Positions 1-11,215 of a DNA stretch of 64,000 nt are shown here, piece by piece. Every line of letters starts with the position of its first letter. The stretch's first letter is position 1. A program made the position numbers and the translations under genes. Source of the stretch: Laspinema sp. D2d. Lineage in GTDB: Bacteria > Cyanobacteriota > Cyanobacteriia > Cyanobacteriales > Laspinemataceae. The notes beneath the pieces are model-generated. The model searched no databases. It had not been told where the DNA came from and saw only the letters and a program-made list of their open reading frames with translations. The stretch spans positions 1-64,000 of the forward strand of contig NZ_JAMXFC010000039.1 of the NCBI RefSeq assembly GCF_025370755.1, in the 5' to 3' direction.

Positions 1-4
1 GCCA

Positions 5-35
5 AGGGGAGCCTAGATGCAAGTCGGGCTCCCCT
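5..35. terminator. Hairpin terminator at window edge
   Basis: A 9-bp perfect stem (AGGGGAGCC with GGCTCCCCT) is followed on the + strand by a T-rich stretch. It could end a + strand gene lying left of the window and also sits just past the stop of the minus-strand gene at 60-536. Confidence 0.6.
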
Positions 36-59
36 CTTTATTGCTTTCGTGTCACTGGC

Positions 60-536
60 TTAGTCTAAACTCCAGTGATTCACATAGCGGGTTCGCCCTG
101 CCTCATCCAAAATCCAGATGCCTTCTGAGGCGGTTTCCACAATCCGACGATAGCGTTCCTCACTCTGCTGAAGCTGATTCAAGCTGATTTCTAACTGCCG
201 CTTTGTCTGATGGAGGTTGGCGTTCAGCTTGGCGATCACGAGGGTTGCTAGGACAAACAACCCCATTCGCAACAGGCTAGGTCCACTGAACACGGTTAAA
301 CTATGGACCGGAACGACTAAAAAATAGTCGAGGGCTAACACCGAGAGTACCGTGGTCACCAGTCCCGGACCCATTCCCCCATACCAAGTCATCCCCGTTA
401 CGGCTAGAAAAAAGAATACAAACAGGGTTGAAGCCAGGAGGGGTTTGAACGCAAGGGTCAGGAGTAAGGCAATGACAACAGCTAAGACAGCCGCGCTATA
501 GGAGAACACCGGCGATCGGGGGATGGGTCGCACCAT
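60..536 (-). CDS. Truncated DUF4118/PAS membrane sensor
   Basis: This 158-residue protein has four hydrophobic segments in its first ~105 residues (DUF4118-like, as in KdpD-type sensor kinases). A short coiled linker rich in Q, L and E follows, then the first ~25 residues of a PAS domain (RRIVETASEGIWILDEAGRTRYVN). It stops in the middle of the PAS fold. The rest of a normal sensor (PAS core, HisKA, HATPase) is absent, and a hairpin terminator follows within 60 bp. I therefore read it as the surviving 5' end of a sensor histidine kinase, probably non-signalling. A short membrane protein that is still expressed cannot be excluded. The ATG start is unambiguous. Confidence 0.6.
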   Translation of the reverse strand: MVRPIPRSPVFSYSAAVLAVVIALLLTLAFKPLLASTLFVFFFLAVTGMTWYGGMGPGLVTTVLSVLALDYFLVVPVHSLTVFSGPSLLRMGLFVLATLVIAKLNANLHQTKRQLEISLNQLQQSEERYRRIVETASEGIWILDEAGRTRYVNHWSLD

Positions 537-842
537 TGAGACTCTTTACATTAGGATAAAGGAAGCTTGCTCACAAACTTATAGTTTTAAAGTAACAAGA
601 AAAGCCTGCATTTTTACCCAAATCTTTCTCAATTCTTAATCGGCGGTTGATCTGACCTATCAAGACCTTCCCCTCCGGTGTTGATCAAGGGGGACGAGGA
701 GAATTTTGAAAGGCGTTTAATCCACCCCAGAAATTTGAGGAGGGTTATCCCCCTAGTTGTAGCAACAGCTACTTAATCTCTGTTCCATTTGTCTTATAAA
801 ATCCCCCTCGATTTCTCTGCTCTAATTCCCCTACTTTTACCT
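537..842. other. Intergenic region, no gene seen
   Basis: This is about 300 bp between the divergent-side end of the sensor fragment and the 3' end of ribBA. It is AT-rich near 540-640 and then mixed. I see no ORF with family resemblance, no clear hairpin and no RNA gene. It probably holds the promoter of the sensor fragment (right after 536) and the ribBA 3' UTR. Confidence 0.4.
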
Positions 843-2540
843 TTACCCCTTAAAGCAATAGATCACTTGAGGATGTAAGCGATCGCACAGTTCCGAAGGC
901 ATTTTGCTCAAGGGGAAAGACTGGCGTTGTAGTTGCACCCCCAGATTGGTCAGGGGATCGACGCCGGTGGAGACCAGGAACTGGAGTTGATCAATATCCG
1001 CCCAGAGAATCAGGCGATCGAGAATCCTAAAGGTCGCCTGAACATAAGGATGTTCAGCATGGGTAAACCAATCCGTTGTCGCTAAATGCGCTTGGTCAAA
1101 TCCCAGGTGAAAAGTTAACTGGGGTTTGCCAAATAAGGCCACGGTGACGGGGCGTTTTTCTTCTTGGAGAACCAGATGGTGCTCATCGGCCAGTTCGCGA
1201 ATTTTTTCTAAATGTTCATACCGGGCTTGGACCTGGGCGGGAGGGGCCTCTTCCAGATCCGGTTCTTGCCAATGGATTGCTACGGTGACCAAATAGGTTT
1301 GTAAGAGCATATGCCCTAATTTTTCCGCCTTGGTTGCCAAATAGGTGCAATTAAACGGATTGGACTCAATCAGCAGGGGAACGCGATCGACCATTTCTAA
1401 GCCATATCCCTTTAATCCCGCAATTTTGCGCGGATTATTGGTAATCAGGCGGATTTTGCTCACCCCCAAATCATTGAGAATTTGCGCCCCTACCCCATAA
1501 TTGCGCAAGTCCGCCGGAAAGCCTAAACGCTCATTGGCTTCCACGGTATCCAAGCCCATATCTTGCAGAGAATAGGCTTTGAGTTTATTAATCAGGCCAA
1601 TTCCCCGGCCTTCCTGACGCAGGTAGACGACCACCCCCTCTCCGGCATTTTCAATCATTTTCAGGGCGGCTTGGAGTTGCATTCGGCAGTCACAGCGTAG
1701 GGACCCGAGGGCATCCCCAGTTAAGCATTCCGAATGGACCCGGACCATGACGGCTTTATCGGTAAAATTGGCCGGGTCTCCCTTGACGATCGCCACATGG
1801 TCTGTATTGTCCAGGGTATTGCGATAGGCGTAGATCTGGAACTGGCCGAATTCCGTGGGTAATGCCGCCACGGTTTCCCGAATCACAAATCGCTCATGTT
1901 GGAGGCGATAGGCGATTAAATCAGCAATGCTGATCATTTTCAGGTTATATTTGGCCGCATATTCGATTAGTTCGGGCAATCGTGCCATTGAGCCATCGGG
2001 ATTCTGAATTTCGCAGATTACCCCAGCCGGATAGAGTCCCGCGAGTTCACTCAAGTCTACGGCAGCTTCCGTATGGCCTGCCCGTTTCAGGACCCCCCCA
2101 GACCGGGCCCGCAAGGGAAAAATATGACCGGGACGGCGCAAATCCTTGGGTTTGGTGTTGGGATTAATGGCAACCTGGATGGTTCGGGCGCGGTCCTCGG
2201 CAGAAATGCCCGTGGTGACTCCTTGCTGAGGAGAGGCATCAATACTGACGGTGAAGGCGGTTTGATTGGTGTCAGTGTTGGTGGTTACCATTAAGGGGAG
2301 GTCAAGCTGATCCAGGCGATCGCCGGTCATCGCTAGACAAATCAACCCTCGACCATGCACCGCCATAAAATTTACGATTTCCGGTGTTACAAACTGAGCC
2401 GCACAGATCAGATCCCCTTCATTTTCTCGGTTTTCATCATCGACCACGATAATGGACCGGCCTGCTGCAATTTCAGCGAGGGCCTCCTCTATTGAGTCAA
2501 ACTCAAACGATTGTTTTGCGGCGTTTTCTGGCAATTCCAC
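843..2540 (-). CDS. ribBA: Bifunctional RibBA, riboflavin synthesis
   Basis: RibBA catalyses both committed steps of riboflavin synthesis in the cytosol: ribulose 5-phosphate to 3,4-dihydroxy-2-butanone 4-phosphate (N-terminal half) and GTP cyclohydrolase II (C-terminal half). The DHBP-synthase half carries RENEGDL at residues 38-44 and a later [11 protein letters not shown] segment. The GCH-II half carries the zinc ligands in [16 protein letters not shown], and RQEGRGIGL. After GCH-II comes a ~145-residue C-terminal extension of the kind seen in cyanobacterial RibBA, giving 565 residues in all. The start is GTG at 2540, a few residues before conserved [10 protein letters not shown]. It stands alone with no operon partner, and I saw no FMN riboswitch fold upstream. 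Confidence 0.95.
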   Translation of the reverse strand: MELPENAAKQSFEFDSIEEALAEIAAGRSIIVVDDENRENEGDLICAAQFVTPEIVNFMAVHGRGLICLAMTGDRLDQLDLPLMVTTNTDTNQTAFTVSIDASPQQGVTTGISAEDRARTIQVAINPNTKPKDLRRPGHIFPLRARSGGVLKRAGHTEAAVDLSELAGLYPAGVICEIQNPDGSMARLPELIEYAAKYNLKMISIADLIAYRLQHERFVIRETVAALPTEFGQFQIYAYRNTLDNTDHVAIVKGDPANFTDKAVMVRVHSECLTGDALGSLRCDCRMQLQAALKMIENAGEGVVVYLRQEGRGIGLINKLKAYSLQDMGLDTVEANERLGFPADLRNYGVGAQILNDLGVSKIRLITNNPRKIAGLKGYGLEMVDRVPLLIESNPFNCTYLATKAEKLGHMLLQTYLVTVAIHWQEPDLEEAPPAQVQARYEHLEKIRELADEHHLVLQEEKRPVTVALFGKPQLTFHLGFDQAHLATTDWFTHAEHPYVQATFRILDRLILWADIDQLQFLVSTGVDPLTNLGVQLQRQSFPLSKMPSELCDRLHPQVIYCFKG

Positions 2541-2875
2541 AGATAAAATCTTTCGCGTAAATGTAATGTTGTTTTGATTTAGGCAAGCTAAGTTTATTGT
2601 AGCCCGTTTCCCGACCGGAAATTTTGGACGGATTTAGAGTAAACCGGAATGGTTTGCGGCGATTTAGGGTCAAGGCATGATTTTGAAGTTCTGTCAATCG
2701 CGGAATTTGGGGGCGATCGCGGAGGGTTGGGGTCGGATCAGACTGACTGTCCGGAGTTAATAACGAGGGCTAAGGGTGGTTACAGGGGAAGGGAGTCAGA
2801 TTTTGGGGCGATCGCGCTATGATAGCCTTCACGGGTGAACAAGAACACTTCATCGATTGGATAGGATACTCAATT

Positions 2876-3976
2876 ATGGTTCCCGTTGCCCTGCGAATGA
2901 TTTGGGAAGCGAAAGGACGCTTTGCGATCGCCGTTCTGGGGATTGCTTTTAGTGTCATGCTGATGCTCTTTTTACTCGGGGTTTACCAAGGAGTAAAATT
3001 TGGCTCAAAAAGTTATGTGTTACATACCCAAGCTGAGGTTTGGGTCAGTCAACGTAACACCCGAAACTTAATTAAGACCTCTTCTTTTTTACCGGAAACC
3101 CTTGGTAATTCCCTCAGCCAAGTAGAGGGGGTTAAAAGCGTGGATAGTCTGCTGCGGACCATAGCCCCTGCTGAATTTCCCGATAAAACAGTGACTTTAT
3201 ACATCTTCGGATTTGACACCGAAAGTCAAATCGGCGCACCGGAAATCAGTTCAGGAACCTCCAATCTCAAACCCCAAGAAATTATTTTAGACCGAGCGTT
3301 TACGGCCACCCATAACCTTAAGCTTGGGGATTCTCTTTTCCTGCAAGGGTATCCTTTTAAAATCGTTGGAATTAGCCGAGGTACTAACTTAATTGTCGGC
3401 CAATTTGCCTTTACTCGTATTGATGAAGTTCCTCGGTTACTAGGCTTACGAAATGTCCGCAGCTTTTTCCTCCTCAATTTGGACTCCGATTCCCCAAAAA
3501 TCATCTCCCGCTTAGAAGAACAATTTCCGGATTTAGTCTTTATTCCTAAAGCTGAATTTGCCGAAAATAATGTAGAAGAAATGGAAATTGGCGTCTTGCC
3601 CATTCTCTGGACCATCGTCTTATTTGGAGCAATTACTGGAGGAACGGTGATTGTCCTGATGATGTACACTTCGGTCCTCGAAAAACGGGAAGACTATGCC
3701 ATGTTAAAAGCCGTCGGTGCATCTCAAAATTTCTTGGGAACCCTGGTTTTAAAACAATCCATGTTAGCCGCATTATTGGGCTTTTCCCTGGGACTAATTG
3801 TGGATATTACCTTCGCCCCCTTGCTGAGTGAAGTGATTCCTTCTATATTATTAGTCTTTACCTGGCAGGATGCGGCTGGAGTATTAGTCGCTTGCTTGAT
3901 TCTGGGAGCGATCGGGACTTTAGCCCCGATTAGAACCTTAAAAAATATCTATCCCGCAGAAGTATTTAGAGCTTAA
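2876..3976 (+). CDS. ABC exporter permease, MacB/DevC type
   Basis: This is an inner-membrane permease of the FtsX/MacB superfamily. It has one N-terminal transmembrane helix (AIAVLGIAFSVMLMLFLLGVY), a ~190-residue extracytoplasmic domain, then three C-terminal helices with the family's LEKREDYAMLKAVGAS coupling loop. I chose ATG 2876 (MVPVALRMIW) over the in-frame ATG at 2819: an AGGA lies about 9 bases upstream, and the family begins with a short amphipathic lead before helix 1. It is followed after 2 bases by its ATPase, so the pair is one transcription unit. No membrane-fusion (DevB-like) gene is adjacent, so the substrate is unknown; DevBCA-like lipid or peptide export is only a guess. 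Confidence 0.85.
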   Translation: MVPVALRMIWEAKGRFAIAVLGIAFSVMLMLFLLGVYQGVKFGSKSYVLHTQAEVWVSQRNTRNLIKTSSFLPETLGNSLSQVEGVKSVDSLLRTIAPAEFPDKTVTLYIFGFDTESQIGAPEISSGTSNLKPQEIILDRAFTATHNLKLGDSLFLQGYPFKIVGISRGTNLIVGQFAFTRIDEVPRLLGLRNVRSFFLLNLDSDSPKIISRLEEQFPDLVFIPKAEFAENNVEEMEIGVLPILWTIVLFGAITGGTVIVLMMYTSVLEKREDYAMLKAVGASQNFLGTLVLKQSMLAALLGFSLGLIVDITFAPLLSEVIPSILLVFTWQDAAGVLVACLILGAIGTLAPIRTLKNIYPAEVFRA

Positions 3977-3978
3977 TT

Positions 3979-4668
3979 ATGTCGCCTTATTCTATCTTAA
4001 AAGCTGAACATTTGTACAAAATGTATGGGCAAAAAAATCTGAACTTAGTCCAAGCCGTTGAAAATGTCAGCCTAGAGTTAAACGCTGGAGAACTCGTCAT
4101 GATTAGCGGCCCTAATGGCAGTGGCAAAACTACCCTCCTCTCCTTGTTAGGCTGTATGGGTAAACCCACAGAAGGCAGGATAAAAATTCTGGATTGCGAA
4201 GTCACGGGTCTCCCCCAAACTGAACTGACAGACTTTAGATTAAAAAACATTGGATTTATCTTTCAAACCTTCCGCCTCCTCAATTTTCTAACCGTCCTAG
4301 AAAACGTCAAACTGATTTTAAATTTAGCCGGAAAATCGGGAATAGCCGCCCATCAACGGGCTAAAACTTTATTAGAAGAATTAAACATCGCCCATCGGGC
4401 TAATTTCTTTCCCCCTGCCTTAAGTGGCGGGGAAAAACAACGGGTAGCGATCGCCCGTGCCCTCGCCAACGACCCCCCCTTACTCTTAGCTGATGAACCC
4501 ACCGGCAGCCTAGACTATCACACGGGACAATCGGTGATCCAACTATTAAGTAACGTTGCCAAAACCCATCAAAAAGCCGTGGCGATCGTCACCCATGACC
4601 CCCGCATCGAACACTATGCCGATCGCATCCTTAAAATGGAAGATGGACATCTAACAGCAAGAGAATAA
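3979..4668 (+). CDS. ABC exporter ATPase, MacB/LolD/DevA type
   Basis: This cytoplasmic ATPase of 229 residues powers the permease immediately upstream (2-bp gap). The Walker A motif GPNGSGKTT is near residue 45, the Q-loop is in [18 protein letters not shown], the signature is [15 protein letters not shown], Walker B is [12 protein letters not shown], and the switch His is in IVTHDPR. The sequence fits the LolD/MacB/DevA subfamily, which works mechanochemically with FtsX-type permeases. Without a periplasmic adaptor next door the exported substrate cannot be named. Confidence 0.9.
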   Translation: MSPYSILKAEHLYKMYGQKNLNLVQAVENVSLELNAGELVMISGPNGSGKTTLLSLLGCMGKPTEGRIKILDCEVTGLPQTELTDFRLKNIGFIFQTFRLLNFLTVLENVKLILNLAGKSGIAAHQRAKTLLEELNIAHRANFFPPALSGGEKQRVAIARALANDPPLLLADEPTGSLDYHTGQSVIQLLSNVAKTHQKAVAIVTHDPRIEHYADRILKMEDGHLTARE

Positions 4669-4726
4669 CCCTCAAAAATCAAGCGGGTTGTAATAACGAT
4701 TTGCTTTCGTTATCTCCCCCTCCTAA

Positions 4727-6784
<2,058 letters not shown>

Positions 6785-6810
6785 TTCAAAAAATAGAATC
6801 TTCTAGGAGA

Positions 6811-6843
6811 GATCCCCCCAACCCCCCTTAAAAAGGGGGGCTT
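6811..6843. repeat. C-run/G-run palindromic repeat
   Basis: A GATCCCCCC...CCCCC block, TTAAAAA, then GGGGGG forms a short stem. The same design recurs at 57409-57442, and partial forms occur near 20735 and 18390. It lies just past ligA and could act as a transcript end, but it also looks like a dispersed genomic repeat. Confidence 0.6.
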
Positions 6844-6857
6844 TAGAAATATAGAGT

Positions 6858-6908
6858 AGCCTGGGTAGGCAGGCTTCGTCCGTATAGCCGCACCCTAAAG
6901 GGGGTGGG
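6858..6908 (-). repeat. Dispersed palindromic repeat R1, copy C
   Basis: Read on the minus strand this matches the R1 design: a CACCC-GGGTG hairpin, GGCTAT, then a GACAAAGCCTGCCT-AGGCT hairpin. Sister copies are at 11216, 22184, 32552, 39847 and 54414. It lies between ligA and the EamA gene. Confidence 0.7.
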
Positions 6909-7000
6909 TTTTTACAAACCTATTACTACCGAATTTAGTATTATGGGAAATGTTGCATAATAGAAGAGTGACAACTTTTTCTTCTTTTTAAATCAACATA

Positions 7001-8011
7001 ATGAGTTTAGAAAATCAACCTACTCCTCTGCCAACTAAATCTCCCATGAAACTTCACGAAAGTTCCGGGCGGTGGCGGTTGGGGTTGGGTCTGTGCCTGG
7101 TGACGGTCATCTTATGGGGAGTGCTACCGATCGCCCTTAAGGTAACCCTTCAAGCCCTTGATGTTTATACCGTGACTTGGTTTCGGTTTTCCTTGTCATT
7201 TGGAATCTTAGTCGCCGTTTTAGGGATGCGCCAGCAACTTCCTTCCCTGGAAAAACTGCGAGGAACATCGTGGAAATTACTGGCGATCGCCACAGGCTTT
7301 TTGGCCGTCAATTATGGACTGTATTTACAAGGATTGGCGCAAACTTCTCCCGCCAATGCTCAAGTCTTTATTCAGTTAGCGCCGGTGTTAATGGGATTAG
7401 GAGCGATCGCCATTTTCAAAGAACGCTATACCCTGCGTCAATGGGCCGGATTGGGCATTTTAACCCTAGGCTTTGTAGTATTTTTTCATGAACAATTACA
7501 AACGGTCCTGGCCGCACCTCGCACTTATTTAATCGGCAATATCATTCTGGTGATTGCCGCAGCCGCTTGGGCTGTTTATGCCCTAGCACAAAAACAACTC
7601 TTACAACAGTTATCTTCTTCTAATATCATGCTGTTGTTATATGGAATTTGTGCTATCTTATTCTTGCCTTTTTCCAGTCCTAGCCAACTGTTAACCCTAA
7701 CTCCCTTAGAATGGGGAATGTTGATTTTCTGTGGGTTAAATACCGTCGTAGCCTACGGCGCTTTTGCTGAATCTTTAGCCCATTGGGATGCTTCTAAAGT
7801 TAGTGCCATTTTAGCCACAGCACCCATTATAACGTTATTCTCAGTCTGGGTAATTTCCCTGGGAATTCCTCTGCCGATCGCCCCAGAACAATTAACGGTT
7901 TTAGCCGTAATTGGCGCAATGTTAGTCGTTACTGGATCAGTGGCGATCGCCCTGGGAAAACGCCCTCATTCCCCTACAAAATCGGGGCAATTCTCACAAA
8001 AATCTGGATGA
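7001..8011 (+). CDS. EamA/DMT-family transporter
   Basis: This 336-residue inner-membrane protein has ten predicted helices in two EamA repeats (drug/metabolite transporter superfamily, RhaT/YdcZ-like). The first repeat runs about residues 28-160 and the second about 177-317. The short N-terminal tail (about 25 residues) and the C-terminal tail are polar. Members export amino acids, metabolites or drugs, and the substrate cannot be read from the sequence. ATG 7001 is the chosen start; an internal Met at 7046 is possible. A MITE-like element starts 30 bp after the stop. Confidence 0.85.
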   Translation: MSLENQPTPLPTKSPMKLHESSGRWRLGLGLCLVTVILWGVLPIALKVTLQALDVYTVTWFRFSLSFGILVAVLGMRQQLPSLEKLRGTSWKLLAIATGFLAVNYGLYLQGLAQTSPANAQVFIQLAPVLMGLGAIAIFKERYTLRQWAGLGILTLGFVVFFHEQLQTVLAAPRTYLIGNIILVIAAAAWAVYALAQKQLLQQLSSSNIMLLLYGICAILFLPFSSPSQLLTLTPLEWGMLIFCGLNTVVAYGAFAESLAHWDASKVSAILATAPIITLFSVWVISLGIPLPIAPEQLTVLAVIGAMLVVTGSVAIALGKRPHSPTKSGQFSQKSG

Positions 8012-8039
8012 AGCCCGCTTACAGAAAAAAACGACTTTT

Positions 8040-8142
8040 TATACCAATTCCCTCAATCTTAACTACAGATACGGGGCTGGCTCACAGCTCAATTCGGGAG
8101 CATCAAACGTGATGTGTAGCTTTATTTTAGGGAATTGGTATA
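8040..8142. mobile_element. MITE-like element with 14-bp inverted ends
   Basis: A perfect 14-bp terminal inverted repeat, TATACCAATTCCCT at 8040-8053 and its complement at 8129-8142, bounds a 103-bp element with no ORF. This size and design fit a non-autonomous miniature transposable element. Similar end fragments (GGATTGGTATAAG) occur near 22263. No transposase that could move it is present in the window. Confidence 0.6.
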
Positions 8143-8885
8143 AGGCAGCCGCCGCACTCGTCTGAGGGCTACGGTCAAATTTGCGGAGAGTTTTGCGATC
8201 GCGTCTGTGGGCATTAACCGCCGCCGCAATTTCCTCATGATTGTCATAGTTCTGCTGGCGAACGAATCAACTCGATAACTGTTAGGTCTGGCAGTTTGGA
8301 GAATCAACCAGGGCCAAACCCAACGGAATTAATGATGATCACGTTATTCAAATGTGGAGCCCCGATAAAGCAGGATCCACTCAAAAAATTTATCTAAGGC
8401 ACGTTAAAAGGTCTCGGGGAGTTGACGACTGTGATCAAGCTGCACCCCTTCGTTAGTTAGGGTAGCGATCGCCTCACTTTCTAAACTCGGTTGCGATCGG
8501 GCATTTACATTATCCCCGACCCCGACCACCGGATCAAGTTGCCAGGAAACTACTGTACCTCAGAATCTGGGGTGGCAACGGGTGCTGAATTAATCGGTTG
8601 GCGTTGCAGAAGCGGAACTGAAGAATTAAAAAAGGTTATATCTGACACTATTTAAATTTACAATTGGTTGCTGAGGTAGTATCTCAACAGCAATCGCTTT
8701 AATTGCAATCTATCAATCGGATTAATCTAGTTAAATTTATTATATGCCCGCAGTAATAGTTACTAGATTGCAGTCTGTAAAACAGGAATAGAAAGTTCAC
8801 AATTTGATAAAATAGCTCTTGGGGTAGAGGGCGGTAATATTAATGATTAGATACTTTTAAAATAGTCAACTTTAATATAGGATTT
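8143..8885. other. Gene-poor region with a possible gene remnant
   Basis: No intact gene is visible in about 740 bp. On the minus strand, 8404-8556 reads as an open ~50-codon stretch ending QLDHSRQLPETF and then a stop. Its codon use is coding-like but it lacks a start and recognisable family, so it may be a decayed gene. From ~8640 to 8880 the DNA is strongly AT-rich and probably includes the promoter of the methyltransferase gene starting at 8886. Confidence 0.4.
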
Positions 8886-9605
8886 ATGCTCACTTTATCC
8901 CATGCCTTAAAACAGGTATTCCACTGCCCGGAAGAATCGGATTTTTACGCGCACTGCTTGGAAAGTTTAGTGTTAAATGCCAGCGATAATTTTCGACTTA
9001 TCGTAGAGTTAGGTTCAGGAGAGGGAAGTCCAGTTATTAAATCTTTGCTGAGAACGGATTTTGACGGGACAATACAGGGATTTGAGCTAAATAAAGTAGC
9101 CTGGAAAATTGCTCAGTCTCAAATTAAGGAATATGAACTGAGCGAACGATACACCGTCAACAATTGTTCTTTTTTTGATTCGCCTTTATACGAGTCGGCG
9201 GATTGTGTCATCTCAAATCCGCCTTATTTGCCAGCGGTGGATGATAAAATTTACCAGCCGCTGTTGCACGGTGGGAATGATGGTTGTGCAATTGCTAAAA
9301 AACTTTTATCTCTCGGCTGCGACGAAGTTTTGCTGATGGTTTCTAGCTATTCTAATCCGGTGGGTTTGATTGATTATGCATTGAATCGAGGCTACTCGGT
9401 TGCAAATTTTGAAATTACACCTTTAAATTTTGGCTATTATAGCTCGGAACCCAAGGTAAAAAGCGCGATCGCCACTCTCCGAAAACAGGGAATGGCTTTT
9501 TATTCGGAAAATATCTATCTGCTGGGTGGAGTTTTGTTTAAGAAGCACCACAAAGCGCAAAGAGATTTGTCGAGGGAGCTAATTAAGTTAATGACAGCAT
9601 TTTAA
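8886..9605 (+). CDS. SAM-dependent N-methyltransferase, NPPY type
   Basis: This 239-residue class I methyltransferase has the SAM-binding motif I VELGSGEG (residues 40-47), an acidic residue after the second strand (GFELNK), and the catalytic NPPY tetrad at 111-114. NPPY marks enzymes that methylate an exocyclic or amide nitrogen, such as HemK/PrmC, RlmG/TrmN6 types or DNA adenine methylases. The target (protein Gln, RNA or DNA) cannot be decided. The short length without a target-recognition domain argues against a DNA methylase. The gene is AT-rich compared with its neighbour at 9655 and follows an AT-rich leader, suggesting acquisition. It converges on the diiron gene across a 47-bp near-perfect palindrome. 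Confidence 0.75.
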   Translation: MLTLSHALKQVFHCPEESDFYAHCLESLVLNASDNFRLIVELGSGEGSPVIKSLLRTDFDGTIQGFELNKVAWKIAQSQIKEYELSERYTVNNCSFFDSPLYESADCVISNPPYLPAVDDKIYQPLLHGGNDGCAIAKKLLSLGCDEVLLMVSSYSNPVGLIDYALNRGYSVANFEITPLNFGYYSSEPKVKSAIATLRKQGMAFYSENIYLLGGVLFKKHHKAQRDLSRELIKLMTAF

Positions 9606-9652
9606 GCTATATCCTAGGGTGCGTCAGTCTCTGACCCACCCTAGGATATAGC
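9606..9652. terminator. Bidirectional terminator between convergent genes
   Basis: A 16-bp perfect stem (9606-9621 with 9637-9652) encloses a second stem, GTCAG-tct-CTGAC. It begins one base after one stop codon and ends two bases before the other, so it serves both transcripts. Confidence 0.8.
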
Positions 9653-9654
9653 GG

Positions 9655-10755
9655 TTAATTCTGTTCTGTGGCTTGGATCGATCGCACTACAGCAGCCGCA
9701 GCCCGATCGCCGATCGACTTCTCCTGATCGTACCCCAACACCAGCTCCCACGCCTCCTGCGGGTATCTATCAACCAGCGGGATCGCCACTTCATCCAACA
9801 TCCAGCGACCGTGACGCTCATCTTCTTTGATGTGCAGTTCCCAATAACCCATCGCAGCCTGGGAGAGGCCCAGACGCTGGGCGGCAGCTAGATAATTGCG
9901 GTAAGCGACAGGGCCCGCCACCTCAAAATAAGTGAGTCCACCGTTGTAGCGCAGAAAATGGCGCTTGCGTTCGGTAAGCAGAAAGTTGTGATTAATGCCG
10001 CAGAACACTTGCCAAGGCACTAAATCGAAGTACGCTTCCGGTTCCGTACTCATATCGAATTCAGCCAGCATTTGAGCAAAAAAGGTCGAGTGCTTGCGGG
10101 GGAGGCGGCCGCCGCCGTATTCTTCGATCAGCACTCGGGTAAGGGTGCACTGAATTTCGTTGCCAGCGCCGCCGAGGATGCGAGAAAGGCGGCTGGCTTC
10201 AACTAAACCATCGAAAGAGGCGATCGCCAGCAAGTGTCTGTATCCGGCTGCTGTCATCTGTTCGCGCAAATAGCAATCAAGCTCACTTAGCGGAGGATCG
10301 ACATCGGCGGCGGCGCGATCGCGCAGCGCTTGCTTGACATCGGGCAATTTTTGCAGCGCTGCAACGTCGATTTGCGCGATTTCCCACTGCTGCCAAGGTT
10401 CCTCAATGCGATCGCGCACAGAACGCAAATAGTGCGATCGTTCGTTGTTGTAGCGCTGTAAATCGTCGTACCAAAACAAGTTGAGGCGGTTGATGCGGTA
10501 AAGCACGCGCTGCAAGAAGCGGTGAGCGGCCTCATCCCCCGGTTCCTGTTGGTAAGCGGATTGAATTGCATCGGCGATCGCGCTTTCAAAATCGCTGACA
10601 AGTGACGGTTTTGTCGCCACCATTTTATCTAAATCCTCGACTTCTAGCAAATTGACAAATTGCCCCTCGGCTGCTTCATAATTTGGGAGTAAGGATTGCT
10701 TTTTGGAAAGACTCGGCGAGTGTGAAAAAGGAAGTATCTCTATCGTGTTTGGCAT
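9655..10755 (-). CDS. Haem-oxygenase-like diiron enzyme family protein
   Basis: This 366-residue protein resembles the 'iron-containing redox enzyme' (Haem_oxygenas_2, HDO) group, whose studied members include UndA, CADD and the SznF central domain. Candidate metal ligands lie in two helices: LIEEYGGG...KH (Glu211/212, His222) and YWELHIKEDERHGRW (Glu306, His308, Asp312, His315). About 170 residues precede the fold and are rich in charged helix. Members do O2-dependent chemistry on amino acids, fatty acids or cofactors; the substrate here is unknown. It is GC-richer than the adjacent methyltransferase and no biosynthetic partner gene is adjacent. The start is ATG 10755. Confidence 0.7.
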   Translation of the reverse strand: MPNTIEILPFSHSPSLSKKQSLLPNYEAAEGQFVNLLEVEDLDKMVATKPSLVSDFESAIADAIQSAYQQEPGDEAAHRFLQRVLYRINRLNLFWYDDLQRYNNERSHYLRSVRDRIEEPWQQWEIAQIDVAALQKLPDVKQALRDRAAADVDPPLSELDCYLREQMTAAGYRHLLAIASFDGLVEASRLSRILGGAGNEIQCTLTRVLIEEYGGGRLPRKHSTFFAQMLAEFDMSTEPEAYFDLVPWQVFCGINHNFLLTERKRHFLRYNGGLTYFEVAGPVAYRNYLAAAQRLGLSQAAMGYWELHIKEDERHGRWMLDEVAIPLVDRYPQEAWELVLGYDQEKSIGDRAAAAVVRSIQATEQN

Positions 10756-10964
10756 GGAATCAAATTATGCTAATTCTAATTATTGTGCTGCCTACCCAAA
10801 CAGCAAACCGTTCCAGATTGCTGAGGATTATGGCTACTTCATTTCACGATACCGAACCAGTCAGCCACATACACCCTTCCATTGATAGAGATTTGATCGC
10901 TACCGTCTCTACCCTTTTCAACTTGTGAGTAAAGGTAGCAACGTTTATGGAAAGTGGGATTAAC
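10756..10964. other. Leader of the diiron gene
   Basis: AT-rich DNA upstream of the minus-strand diiron gene, probably with its promoter. Several short + strand open frames here overlap the start of the diiron gene and show no family resemblance. Confidence 0.35.
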
Positions 10965-11096
10965 TTAAGCCCCAACCCCGATAATTCTCGGTTCGTTACT
11001 TCTATAACTGGCGCGGACCAAAGCTGCCAAAAGAGGACCCAAAGCTAATCCGACAACGACTGCAACTAACAGTGGATCCGGCAGTAGCGGATCCAC
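10965..11096 (-). CDS. Possible 43-residue single-helix membrane peptide
   Basis: A short minus-strand frame starts with GTG at 11096. It has a hydrophobic helix (LLVAVVVGLALGPLLAALV) followed by a basic/polar tail RASYRSNEPRIIGVGA and a stop. The helix-plus-basic-tail layout resembles small thylakoid or membrane subunits, but I do not recognise the family and the ribosome-binding site is weak. It overlaps the glyoxalase II fragment on the other strand, and its first codons lie in the inverted repeat there, so it may be chance. Confidence 0.25.
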   Translation of the reverse strand: MDPLLPDPLLVAVVVGLALGPLLAALVRASYRSNEPRIIGVGA

Positions 11097-11100
11097 TGTT
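11068..11100. repeat. 13-bp perfect inverted repeat
   Basis: AACAGTGGATCCG at 11068-11080 and its exact complement at 11088-11100 are separated by 7 bases. It sits inside the glyoxalase II fragment and encodes the repeated VDP.VADP there, so part of it may be coincidental coding sequence. Confidence 0.6.
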
Positions 11101-11215
11101 CAGGCAACTCAAGGCCCTCGGTGCTGAGTTAACGGCAATTTTCAATACCCACCAGCACTCGGATCATGTGGGGGGTAATCAGACATTGATAGAGCATTGG
11201 ACCGGGATAACCGTT
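11072..11215 (+). pseudogene. Glyoxalase II (gloB) fragment
   Basis: About 48 codons match the N-terminal part of hydroxyacylglutathione hydrolase: VDPAVADPLFRQLKALGAEL, then AIFNTHQHSDHVGGNQTLIE with the intact THxHxDH metal motif, then TVYAGG. The usual N-terminal ~20 residues (SDNY region) are not readable, and homology stops at about 11215 where a copy of repeat R1 begins. The frame then runs to a stop at 11281. It is missing about four fifths of the enzyme and cannot be active. Confidence 0.8.

Noticed and set aside
8404-8556. Open ~50-codon minus-strand stretch ending QLPETF
   Set aside because: No start codon and no recognised family; kept only as a possible remnant in the region note.
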